From: Collinsella sp. TF08-11AT
Lineage (GTDB): Bacteria; Actinomycetota; Coriobacteriia; Coriobacteriales; Coriobacteriaceae
DNA length: 64,000 nt
Reading direction: 5' to 3'
NCBI RefSeq assembly: GCF_003437035.1
Contig: NZ_QSRL01000002.1
Coordinates: forward strand, 186,001-250,000
Below, one piece after another: positions 9,199 to 16,855 of the stretch. The translations under genes and the position numbers were made by a program. Below the pieces are notes generated by a model, which was not told the DNA's origin, searched no databases, and saw only the letters and a list, made by a program, of their open reading frames with translations. Position 1 is the first letter of the stretch. Every line of letters begins with the position of its first letter.

Positions 9199-10665
9199 AT
9201 GGAGGGTTCGGACAACATTGCCAAAGTGCTCGATGACGCCAAAGCACTCATCGAGCAATATGAGACAACTATAAATCTCGACCTCCTTGTAGAAATCGAA
9301 GCCTTATTTAATCGGTTCGCTCAGCTTGTGACTACATTTCTCATCTCTGAGCGAGACTTGTATTACGGCTATTTTTTCTTGTCCATGCGCTTTCAGGCGG
9401 TTTTCGGCGAACAGCTTATCGCTGGCATTCGATTGAACGAATACCCCGCAACGTTTGCTGCAAACCCGTTGTTGCTGTTCAAGTTTTCGCTAAAGGAGAT
9501 CATCTTTATCTTCTGCCATGAGGTCGACCACGTTGTGTTCAACCATCCGGCGGAGATGTCCAAGGCGATCCGGTCAACCGAAGCTGATGTGCGCGAGCGT
9601 TTTAACTACGCTGCTGACGCATCGGTTAATGACATGCTCAGCAGGGAGATTGCACGAGGCAAGAAGTTTTTGAAGGCTCCTGAAGGAGCAGTCACGTCCA
9701 AAACGCTTAAAGGTAAGTTCGGCCTCGTCAACGTTGCCCCGCTGCAGTCGTATCGTTACTACTTTGACCTGATCAAAGGCTTAAAGATTGCAAACGGTGA
9801 CGAAGGTCCGTCGCGCGGCGTGGCGCCAGTGCCCGGCGCGAGTGGCAGGTTTGTTGCTGGCAGGGTTACTTCTTCCGGAGAGAGCGCTCCGCGCGGCCTT
9901 GAGTTATCCCGTGAAGGCCGCGGTGAGGTTCGGTCGAGTTCGTCATCGCTGACGGATCATGCCTGGATGGCGTCTGATGCGGGCAGCTTTGAGATGTCAT
10001 CGACGGAAGATATCTCCGAAATGACTCGTCAGCTTTTGCGGGACGTGAACGAAATGATGAGCGAAGAAACGCGTTCGCTCATGCCAGGTCGCTTTTCGCG
10101 CGCTGTTGCGCGGGCTTACGAGCCACCTCAGATTGACTGGGCTGCCATGTTTAAGCGTTATGTAGGAACTGTCTCGTCCGAGAAGGTTAAGACGCGATCT
10201 CGCTTAAACCGAAGACAGCCGCTTCGATTTGACCTGTCCGGGGCTCGCGATAGTAAGGTCGTTAAGGTTGCTGTCGCAATCGACACATCCGCCTCGATGA
10301 GCGACGATCAACTAAAGGCTGTATTTGGCGAGATCTTGGGCATTCTGTCACGGCATCCGTTTGAGCTGACCGTAATTGAGTGCGATTCTGCCGTCCAGCG
10401 TGTTTATCGCCTTGATAGCGCCGCGGACATTTCCGCATGCGTCATGGGTAGGGGAGGTACGGCATTTACGCCAGCCATTCGCTACGTCAACGATCATCGG
10501 TGCTATCGCGATGCATTGTTGATCTACTTTACTGACGGATTTGGGGAGCGTCGCATCCCGCGGCCTCTGACCTATCGAAACTTGTGGGTTGTTACAGGCG
10601 ATAAGAACAACCTTTCTGTTGAGGAGCCTTACGGAATGGTGCTTTCGCTTGAAGGGGAGCGGTGA
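9199..10665 (+). CDS. putative metallopeptidase with VWA-like domain (DUF2201 family, COG3864)
   Basis: 488 aa. The N-terminal half carries HEVDH (His107, Glu108, His111), a zinc-metallopeptidase HExxH signature within FCHEVDHVVFNHP. A low-complexity linker at about 205-270 follows. The C-terminus is a VWA-like domain with the metal-site motif DTSASMS at about 361-367 and a later GRGGTAF. COG3864-type proteins pair with MoxR ATPases; their substrates are mostly unknown. Here the pair sits inside a type I restriction locus, suggesting a protease- or chaperone-controlled defence module. ATG 9199 is the first start after the MoxR stop. Confidence 0.85.
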   Translation: MEGSDNIAKVLDDAKALIEQYETTINLDLLVEIEALFNRFAQLVTTFLISERDLYYGYFFLSMRFQAVFGEQLIAGIRLNEYPATFAANPLLLFKFSLKEIIFIFCHEVDHVVFNHPAEMSKAIRSTEADVRERFNYAADASVNDMLSREIARGKKFLKAPEGAVTSKTLKGKFGLVNVAPLQSYRYYFDLIKGLKIANGDEGPSRGVAPVPGASGRFVAGRVTSSGESAPRGLELSREGRGEVRSSSSSLTDHAWMASDAGSFEMSSTEDISEMTRQLLRDVNEMMSEETRSLMPGRFSRAVARAYEPPQIDWAAMFKRYVGTVSSEKVKTRSRLNRRQPLRFDLSGARDSKVVKVAVAIDTSASMSDDQLKAVFGEILGILSRHPFELTVIECDSAVQRVYRLDSAADISACVMGRGGTAFTPAIRYVNDHRCYRDALLIYFTDGFGERRIPRPLTYRNLWVVTGDKNNLSVEEPYGMVLSLEGER

Positions 10666-11111
10666 TGGATCGGGATTGCAACCGGGTATTGAGCCCGCAA
10701 GAATATATTGAGCAGCAGCTCGTCCGCGCCTATGGGAAAGTCCCGTGTGATGCGTCCCTCGATGTCGAGGCCCCATTTGTCGAAGGTTCTCGTTGCGCGG
10801 TCGAACTTGATCGGTTCGAGCGGAGCCGAGAGGCGCGTGAAGCGTGCATTGCGGCCCATGGTGCGGTTTGCTCCGTATGCGGATTCGATTTTGGCAAGGC
10901 TTATGGCCCGCGCTTTAGTGGCATTGTCCAGGTGCACCATATCGTCCCGCTGTCTGTTGTGGATAGCGAACATGACGTTGACCCGGTGACAGACTTGATA
11001 CCGGTATGCCCAAACTGTCACGTCGCGCTTCATTCCAAGCCTGGAGGTGTCTATGCGCCTGAGGAGCTTCGAGACATTATGAGCGCCGTTGGTCGAACCG
11101 GTATGGCGTAA
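10665..11111 (+). CDS. HNH endonuclease
   Basis: 148 aa. The C-terminal half is an HNH nuclease domain with zinc-finger cysteines CSVCG and CPNCH around VQVHHIVPLS and CHVALHSKPGG. It resembles McrA-like HNH proteins that cut DNA. ATG 10665 overlaps the TGA of the previous gene (TGATG), which argues for translational coupling with the metallopeptidase/VWA gene; a GTG at 10662 is an alternative. It is the only protein in the island with an intact recognisable DNA-nuclease motif, which matters because the HsdR-like nuclease motif is altered. Confidence 0.85.
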   Translation: MDRDCNRVLSPQEYIEQQLVRAYGKVPCDASLDVEAPFVEGSRCAVELDRFERSREAREACIAAHGAVCSVCGFDFGKAYGPRFSGIVQVHHIVPLSVVDSEHDVDPVTDLIPVCPNCHVALHSKPGGVYAPEELRDIMSAVGRTGMA

Positions 11112-11178
11112 GTGACATGTAATAAACGATAATGGCATCGGTCCATTTAGGAACAATAAATGACGTTGGGAGTTTTAT

Positions 11179-12636
11179 ATGATCACCGGTGAACTTAAAA
11201 GCAAGGTCGATGGTATTTGGGATATTTTTTGGTCGGATGGCGTGGCAAACCCACTTACCGTCATTGAGCAGCTGACTTATCTCATGTTCATTAAAATTCT
11301 CGATGATAACGAGCTTAAAAAGGAATCGAACGCGGCCCTTTTGGACATGCCGGTCAGCAATCCCGTCTTTGATGCCGATCATCAAAATTGCCGCTGGAGC
11401 AAATTTAGAAACTACGAGCCTCAAGCTATGTTCGACAACATGCAACAAAACGTGTTTCCCTTTATTAAAGAAGGCCTTGGTTCCGATAAGGACGCGGCGT
11501 TTGCCAAATACATGAAGGATGCCACCTTTGTAGTGCGAAGCGCCCGTACGCTGACGAAGGTCGTCGATAAGCTCGAGGAAATTGACCTGGCAAATAAGGA
11601 CATCATGGGCGATGTCTACGAGTATCTGCTCTCCAAGCTGTCGACGAGCGGTACGAACGGTCAGTTCCGCACGCCCCGTCATATTATCAGCATGATGGTT
11701 GAGCTTATGGAGCCGACTCCCCAGGATGCAATTTGCGATCCCGCTATGGGCAGTGCTGGCTTTATCTGCGGTGCCGCTCAGTACATCAAGGAACACTATT
11801 CGACAGAGCTGATGGACTCTGCCGTGCAAGAGCGCTTTCAGACTACGATCTTCTCGGGTCACGATACCGATTCGACTATGATGCGCATTGGCGCCATGAA
11901 CATGATGCTACATGGTGTTGAGGCTCCGAATATCACACAGCTCGACTCGCTGTCCGAGGATAACGGCGTTCGCGATGCGTATACGCTTATTATGGCCAAT
12001 CCTCCCTTTAAGGGCAGTCTGGACAACGAAGCAGTCTCTAAAGATTTGCTGAGTACGGTATCGACCAAAAAGACCGAGCTGCTTTTCTTGGCGCTCTTCC
12101 TTAAGAGCCTCAAGATCGGCGGTCGCTGCGCTTCGATTGTCCCTGATGGCGTCTTGTTTGGCTCGCAGAAGGCGCATAAGAGCATCCGAAAGGAAATCAT
12201 TGAGAACAACCGTCTGCAAGCGGTGATCTCAATGCCTTCCGGCGTCTTTAAGCCTTATGCGGGTGTTTCTACCGCTATCCTTATCTTTACGCGTACCGAC
12301 AACGGCGGTACCGATAACGTGTGGTTCTACGACATGCAGGCAGATGGCTTTAGCCTGGATGACAAGCGTGATCCTATTGACACTAACGATATTCCCGACA
12401 TCATTGAACGCTTCCATCATCTGGATGCCGAGATGGGTCGCGCCCGTACCGACAAGAGCTTTATGGTGCCGGTTCAGGAGATTATCGACAACGACTATGA
12501 CCTGTCGATTAATAAATACAAGGAAATCGTCTACGAGAAAATCGAGTACCCGCCCACCAGCGAGATCCTCGCCGACCTCAAAGACCTTAACGAGAAGATT
12601 GCCGCCGGCCTGAAAGAGCTTGAGGCGATGTTGTAA
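11179..12636 (+). CDS. hsdM: type I restriction-modification DNA methyltransferase subunit M
   Basis: 485 aa, usual HsdM length. An N-terminal helical HsdM_N region (ELKSKVDGIWDIFWSDG) is followed by the SAM-binding motif DPAMGSAGF (about 187-195) and catalytic NPPF (274-277), the N6-adenine methylase signature. It modifies host DNA at the site chosen by HsdS and forms the M2S core. RBS GGGAG precedes ATG 11179. Its last base overlaps the start of the HEPN gene. Confidence 0.93.
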   Translation: MITGELKSKVDGIWDIFWSDGVANPLTVIEQLTYLMFIKILDDNELKKESNAALLDMPVSNPVFDADHQNCRWSKFRNYEPQAMFDNMQQNVFPFIKEGLGSDKDAAFAKYMKDATFVVRSARTLTKVVDKLEEIDLANKDIMGDVYEYLLSKLSTSGTNGQFRTPRHIISMMVELMEPTPQDAICDPAMGSAGFICGAAQYIKEHYSTELMDSAVQERFQTTIFSGHDTDSTMMRIGAMNMMLHGVEAPNITQLDSLSEDNGVRDAYTLIMANPPFKGSLDNEAVSKDLLSTVSTKKTELLFLALFLKSLKIGGRCASIVPDGVLFGSQKAHKSIRKEIIENNRLQAVISMPSGVFKPYAGVSTAILIFTRTDNGGTDNVWFYDMQADGFSLDDKRDPIDTNDIPDIIERFHHLDAEMGRARTDKSFMVPVQEIIDNDYDLSINKYKEIVYEKIEYPPTSEILADLKDLNEKIAAGLKELEAML

Positions 12637-13064
12637 TGAATCTTTCTGTACTCCAGCTTAAAGAGTGCGTGAGTAACGCGAATAGTTTTTTGCGCGTTGC
12701 AGAGTCGATAGAGAAGGACGGCTTGTCGGCATTAGTGATGGGCAGTCTAAATCCTTTGGTTGTTAATGTCGCATTCTCTATTGAATTGTATTTGAAGTCG
12801 ATTAAAGCGCATGAGTCCACGACATGCGAATATCCAACGGGGCATAAGCTTGATGAGCTATTTAAGATTCTGAAGCCTTCAACGCAACAGCAAATCAAAA
12901 CCAGTTTTGCACGGCGGAGCGAAGTTCCTTTGGATGATTTGCTCAGCGAAGCAAGCAATTCGTTTGTTGAATGGCGTTACTCACACGAAAAATCTGTTGA
13001 TGCTCATCCATTTGAACTAATCAAATTCGCTCAAATTCTTCGTGACTATACCGAGAAACTGTAA
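12636..13064 (+). CDS. HEPN-like small protein inserted between hsdM and hsdS
   Basis: 142 aa, all-helical in appearance. The motif FVEWRYSHE (about residues 108-116) and the earlier YPTGHKLDELF resemble HEPN-fold proteins, some of which are RNases with an R-x(4-6)-H site. Here the Arg-His spacing is shorter (RYSH), so catalysis is uncertain. ATG 12636 shares one base with the hsdM stop (TAATG), and its own stop overlaps the hsdS start, so all three are translated together. It may act as a toxin, an inhibitor or a structural subunit of the restriction complex. Confidence 0.75.
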   Translation: MNLSVLQLKECVSNANSFLRVAESIEKDGLSALVMGSLNPLVVNVAFSIELYLKSIKAHESTTCEYPTGHKLDELFKILKPSTQQQIKTSFARRSEVPLDDLLSEASNSFVEWRYSHEKSVDAHPFELIKFAQILRDYTEKL

Positions 13065-14239
13065 TGGGGATAGAAATGACTGACTTAGAAGATGTGAAGG
13101 GCATCGCTGGGGCTGCCGGCAAACCCCAATTTAACGGGGAGTGGGTGAAGCTGGGATTGTGCTTTCCCTATATAAAAAACGGGATGAATGTAAAGCAGCA
13201 AAAAGGTAAATCAGGTATTCCGATAACAAGAATTGAGACGCTATCCGGCAATAGATTTAATCGCGATAAGGTCGGCTATGCCGGCATTATTTCTACGGAA
13301 GGAATTGAGGATAGAATACTGGCGGATGGCGACATCTTGATGTCCCATATCAATAGCCTTCCCTATTTGGGAAGGGCGGTTATGTATGAAAAGCAAGATG
13401 ATGAGCAGATGATTCATGGAATGAATCTGCTCAGGCTGAAAGCCGATCGGAGTACGATTCGACCTGATTATGCCGCAGCTTATTTTAGATCCGAGCACTT
13501 CCGCCGCCAGATAATCCGTATTGCAAATAAATCGGTAAATCAAGCGAGTTTTTCTGTTCGGAATTTGAAAGATCTATCGTTTCCGTTGGTTACTCTCGAT
13601 AGACAGAGGGATATCGTTGATAGACTTAACGTCGTCGACAATGGGATTAATGCTCTCCAACAGATGCTGCTCAGGTTTGATACCCTCGTCAAATCGAGGT
13701 TTATCGAGATGTTTGGAGATATGCGGGCCAATAGCAAAGGGCTGCCAATTGCTGTCTGGAGGGACGTACTTGTTATAAAGAACGGTCGAAATCAGAAGGC
13801 CGTTGAATGTTCTGAAGGCCCATATCCAATTTGCGGAAGTGGAGGCGTGATGTCTCGTGCATCGAGCTATATTACTTCTGCTAATTCCGTAATTATTGGA
13901 AGGAAGGGAAATATCAACACCCCGATTCTCATGAGAGAACCATTTTGGAATGTTGATACGGCTTTTGGAGTAGAACCAAATGAAGCGCATTTGACCGTTG
14001 AGTACCTTTATTGGTTTTGTCAGTGGTTCGACTTTAATAGGCTCAATAAAGCGGTCACCATTCCAAGCCTTACAAAAACTGATTTATATTCAATTCAAAT
14101 GCCACTTCCTGATATAAGCTCGCAGAAGCGTTTCTCCGCCTTTGTCTGCCAGGTCGACAAACTGCGGTTTGACGTGCAGCAACAGATTGATAAACTCGAG
14201 TTGCTTAAGAGTTCTCTTATGCAGGAGTATTTTGGATAA
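13064..14239 (+). CDS. hsdS: type I restriction specificity subunit S (expressed copy)
   Basis: 391 aa with two target-recognition domains (about 20-190 and 225-365), each followed by a helical spacer. The central conserved segment is LVKSRFIEMFGD and the distal one is VDKLRFDVQQQIDKLELLKSSLMQEYFG. HsdS reads the two half-sites that M and R act on. ATG 13064 overlaps the previous stop; ATG 13076 is an alternative. Three blocks are repeated in the second hsdS at 15.6 kb: about 13121-13138, 13685-13720 and 14152-14170. The tyrosine recombinase follows, so the domains can probably be exchanged. Confidence 0.9.
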   Translation: MGIEMTDLEDVKGIAGAAGKPQFNGEWVKLGLCFPYIKNGMNVKQQKGKSGIPITRIETLSGNRFNRDKVGYAGIISTEGIEDRILADGDILMSHINSLPYLGRAVMYEKQDDEQMIHGMNLLRLKADRSTIRPDYAAAYFRSEHFRRQIIRIANKSVNQASFSVRNLKDLSFPLVTLDRQRDIVDRLNVVDNGINALQQMLLRFDTLVKSRFIEMFGDMRANSKGLPIAVWRDVLVIKNGRNQKAVECSEGPYPICGSGGVMSRASSYITSANSVIIGRKGNINTPILMREPFWNVDTAFGVEPNEAHLTVEYLYWFCQWFDFNRLNKAVTIPSLTKTDLYSIQMPLPDISSQKRFSAFVCQVDKLRFDVQQQIDKLELLKSSLMQEYFG

Positions 14240-14585
14240 TCAATCCTCTGCCCCTTTTTACCAGCTTGTCGGTTCCGCCTTGGCCGCAGCCGTTGCCCTT
14301 AGCGACTTTTTTGGTTTATCAAATCTGACTTTAGGGGTTATTAACATGACGACTGTTATCAATTTAATTGCGGCGGGTGCAAGCGGGAGACGCGCTGTGG
14401 CCAATGGCAGCGACAAGGCTTGCCCGGGCAGAAATGCCCCGTCTCCCGCCAGTTTTATCTGGGTCTTACCTATGGTGGTTACTCCTCGACTCGGTCTCCC
14501 TGATTTGTAGGCCTGGCCAATATTTCAATGGCTTGGATACCGATTTGGGCCATCCTTTCTCTATCATCTACGAGAAAGGACTCTC
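14240..14585. other. gene-poor spacer with a branched fold between hsdS and the recombinase
   Basis: 346 bp without a convincing gene. A 10-bp stem GCGGGAGACG (14383-14392) pairs with CGTCTCCCGC (14440-14449) and encloses two small hairpins, one ending in GGGCA-GAAA-TGCCC, so the RNA could form a three-way junction. A 54-codon frame starting at ATG 14347 crosses it but has no recognisable product. It may be a leader element for the recombinase or part of a recombination site. Confidence 0.45.
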
Positions 14586-15581
14586 ATGTCGAACGATCTT
14601 TCCGAAATTGTGGTTCAAGCCATGTTGCCCCATTTGGATAATGCCCAAATGGGGCAACTTATTAACGTCCTTAACCAAGTGCTGCCGCGCTTTGTGGTTT
14701 CGCCGCGGGATGAGCTTGAGCCGGCTCCATTAGGTCCTTCCAACGATGAGCTAATACAGCTCTTTCTTGACGCGAAGCATCTTGAAGGATGTAGCTCTGC
14801 GACGCTTCGTTATTACAGAACGACCATCACCAATATGGTTGGTCGAGTCGAGAAACATATCTCGCATGTGCGGACCGAGGACGTGCGAACGTACCTATCT
14901 CGTTATGAAAAAGATTCGTGTTGTAGCAAAGTAACGGTCGATAATGTGAGAAGAATCATCTCGAGCTTTTTCTCCTGGCTCGAGGTCGAGGATTATATAC
15001 TTAAAAGCCCAGTGAGGCGTATACATAAGATAAAGTCGCTGCGGCCTGTTAGGGAAATCTATTCTGACGAAGTTCTCGAGAAAATGCGGGACGGCGCGCG
15101 AACGGCTCGCGACCTAGCGATGGTTGACCTGCTTGCATCAACGGGTATGCGTGTCGGCGAGCTTGTGAAGCTCGACCGCAGTGATGTCGATTTTGAACAT
15201 CGCGAATGCGTTGTGCTCGGGAAAGGCAATAAGGAGCGCGTAGTCTACTTTGATGCCAGGACTAAGATCCATCTCCGAGAGTATTTGAGTTCGCGCACCG
15301 ATGGGTCTTCAGCTCTATTCGTTTCACTTTCGGCTCCCCATAGGCGTCTTAAGGTTAACGGGGTCGAATCTCGCCTAAGAGATCTTGGACGGGAGTTGGG
15401 GTTGGGTCGTGTCCATCCACATAAGTTTCGGCGCACCTTGGCTACGAAGGCCATCGATAAGGGGATGCCAATCGAGCAAGTTCAGCGTTTGCTTGGGCAT
15501 GCAAATATCGACACGACGCTTATGTACGCCATGGTTGATCAAGGAAATGTGAGGGCCTCTCATCGCAGGTACATAGCGTGA
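14586..15581 (+). CDS. tyrosine recombinase (XerC/D-like), specificity-gene shuffler
   Basis: 331 aa. N-terminal SAM-like core-binding domain about 55-145, catalytic domain about 160-330. Catalytic residues visible: Arg189 (TGMRVGEL), His279 and Arg282 (HKFRRT), His305 (LGHANIDT) and Tyr314 (LMYA). Such enzymes cut and rejoin short sites. Placed between two hsdS genes sharing sequence blocks, it most likely shuffles specificity domains. RBS GAGAAAGGA precedes ATG 14586. A perfect 14-bp inverted repeat lies inside its first 25 codons. It is not next to phage genes, which argues against a prophage integrase. Confidence 0.9.
   Translation: MSNDLSEIVVQAMLPHLDNAQMGQLINVLNQVLPRFVVSPRDELEPAPLGPSNDELIQLFLDAKHLEGCSSATLRYYRTTITNMVGRVEKHISHVRTEDVRTYLSRYEKDSCCSKVTVDNVRRIISSFFSWLEVEDYILKSPVRRIHKIKSLRPVREIYSDEVLEKMRDGARTARDLAMVDLLASTGMRVGELVKLDRSDVDFEHRECVVLGKGNKERVVYFDARTKIHLREYLSSRTDGSSALFVSLSAPHRRLKVNGVESRLRDLGRELGLGRVHPHKFRRTLATKAIDKGMPIEQVQRLLGHANIDTTLMYAMVDQGNVRASHRRYIA
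14624..14658. repeat. perfect 14-bp inverted repeat inside the recombinase gene
   Basis: GTTGCCCCATTTGG (14624-14637), seven bases, then CCAAATGGGGCAAC (14645-14658). It lies at codons 13-25 of the recombinase gene. It could be a recombinase binding site, an autoregulatory operator or an mRNA hairpin. Confidence 0.85.
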
Positions 15582-15587
15582 AAGGCT

Positions 15588-16808
15588 TTGTTAAATGCAG
15601 TAAAACCCCAATTTAGCGGGAATGGGACGAATATTGCGCTTGGTGAGCTCTGCGAAATATTGAACGGATATGCATTCAAAAGCAAACGTTATGTAGACGA
15701 AGGTATTCGGGTAATCCGAATTGCCAATGTTCAAAAAGGCTATCTCGAAGATTCCCATCCTTGCTTTTACCCGGCTACAGAGAAGGGATCGATAGCCCAA
15801 TTCCTGCTTTACGAGAACGATCTCCTGCTATCCCTGACTGGAAATGTTGGTCGTGTTGCGTTGCTTGATAATAAGTTCCTGCCGGCAGCCTTGAATCAAC
15901 GTGTCGCTTGCTTGCGAATCAAGGATGAGTCGCTGCTGAATAAACGCTATCTATTCCATTGTCTCAATTCAATGTGCTTTGAGAATAGGTGCATCGAATC
16001 AGCTAATGGCATTGCTCAGAAAAACTTAAGCACTGTCTGGCTTAGGGGCTATGCGATTCCTGTTCCGCAAATGGATAAGCAGCTGGAAATTGCCAGAAGG
16101 TTCGATTTAATACAGGCTCAAATCAGTCGTGCAAAAGCGCAAATTGTAAAACTTGATGACCTTGTCAAATCGAGGTTTATCGAGATGTTTGGCGATTGTC
16201 GTTTGGCTAGGCAGGATCAGGACTGGAAGAGAATTGGCAACATCGGCGAGGTTCTTGGCGGCGCAACGCCCAAAACTCAAGTAGAGGAGTACTGGGGAGG
16301 CGGATTCCCATGGCTTACGCCTGCCGAAATTGGTGATTCAATTTATGTCAATGCGACTAGCCGTACGCTGACGAGTGAGGGAGTGCGGAGTTGCTCTCTT
16401 TCGAAATTGCCCGCAGGAACAGTTCTTTTGTCTTCTCGTGCCCCAATCGGGAAAGTTGCAATTGCCGGTACCGACATGTACTGCAATCAAGGTTTTAAAA
16501 ATATTGTGTGCGGCGATTCGGTGCTGCCAAGGTATCTATATTCATTGTTGATGTTTAATTCCGACTATTTGAATTCCCTTGGTCGCGGTGCGACATTTTT
16601 GGAACTATCCAAGCGGATCGTCGAGGATATAAAAATTCCCGTTCCAGCCGTTGAGTTGCAACTTCAGTTCGAGTGCTTTGCTCAAAAGGTCGACAAACTG
16701 CGGTTTATGTTGCTTGGAAACCCTTTGCCTATGTTTGGCCACCGTTCATTTTGTTGCTCAACAAATAGTGGTAATGGCGGGGTTATTTTAGAGGCAAAGG
16801 ATTATTAA
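15588..16808 (+). CDS. second HsdS-like gene, probable silent specificity cassette
   Basis: 406 aa by frame, starting at a weak TTG. Two recognition domains flank LVKSRFIEMFGD as in the first hsdS. The gene lacks the first about 20 codons of hsdS: similarity begins at KPQFSG, exactly at a shared DNA block (15603-15620). It also lacks the normal end: after VDKLRF (shared block 16688-16706) the sequence turns unrelated (MLLGNPLPMFGH). It therefore looks like a store of target domains bounded by exchange points, not a working subunit. Both hsdS copies lie on the same strand, so simple inversion between them is not possible in this configuration. Confidence 0.8.
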   Translation: MLNAVKPQFSGNGTNIALGELCEILNGYAFKSKRYVDEGIRVIRIANVQKGYLEDSHPCFYPATEKGSIAQFLLYENDLLLSLTGNVGRVALLDNKFLPAALNQRVACLRIKDESLLNKRYLFHCLNSMCFENRCIESANGIAQKNLSTVWLRGYAIPVPQMDKQLEIARRFDLIQAQISRAKAQIVKLDDLVKSRFIEMFGDCRLARQDQDWKRIGNIGEVLGGATPKTQVEEYWGGGFPWLTPAEIGDSIYVNATSRTLTSEGVRSCSLSKLPAGTVLLSSRAPIGKVAIAGTDMYCNQGFKNIVCGDSVLPRYLYSLLMFNSDYLNSLGRGATFLELSKRIVEDIKIPVPAVELQLQFECFAQKVDKLRFMLLGNPLPMFGHRSFCCSTNSGNGGVILEAKDY

Positions 16809-16855
16809 GCCCCGGCGCTTTAATGCAGCTCGGATGCGTATGGAGGATGGTCAGC

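Noticed and set aside
14142..14510. Open frame across the hsdS end and the following gap
   Set aside because: Its first part overlaps hsdS in another frame, and the 54-codon remainder has no ribosome site or known domain; the DNA there is better explained by a folded element.
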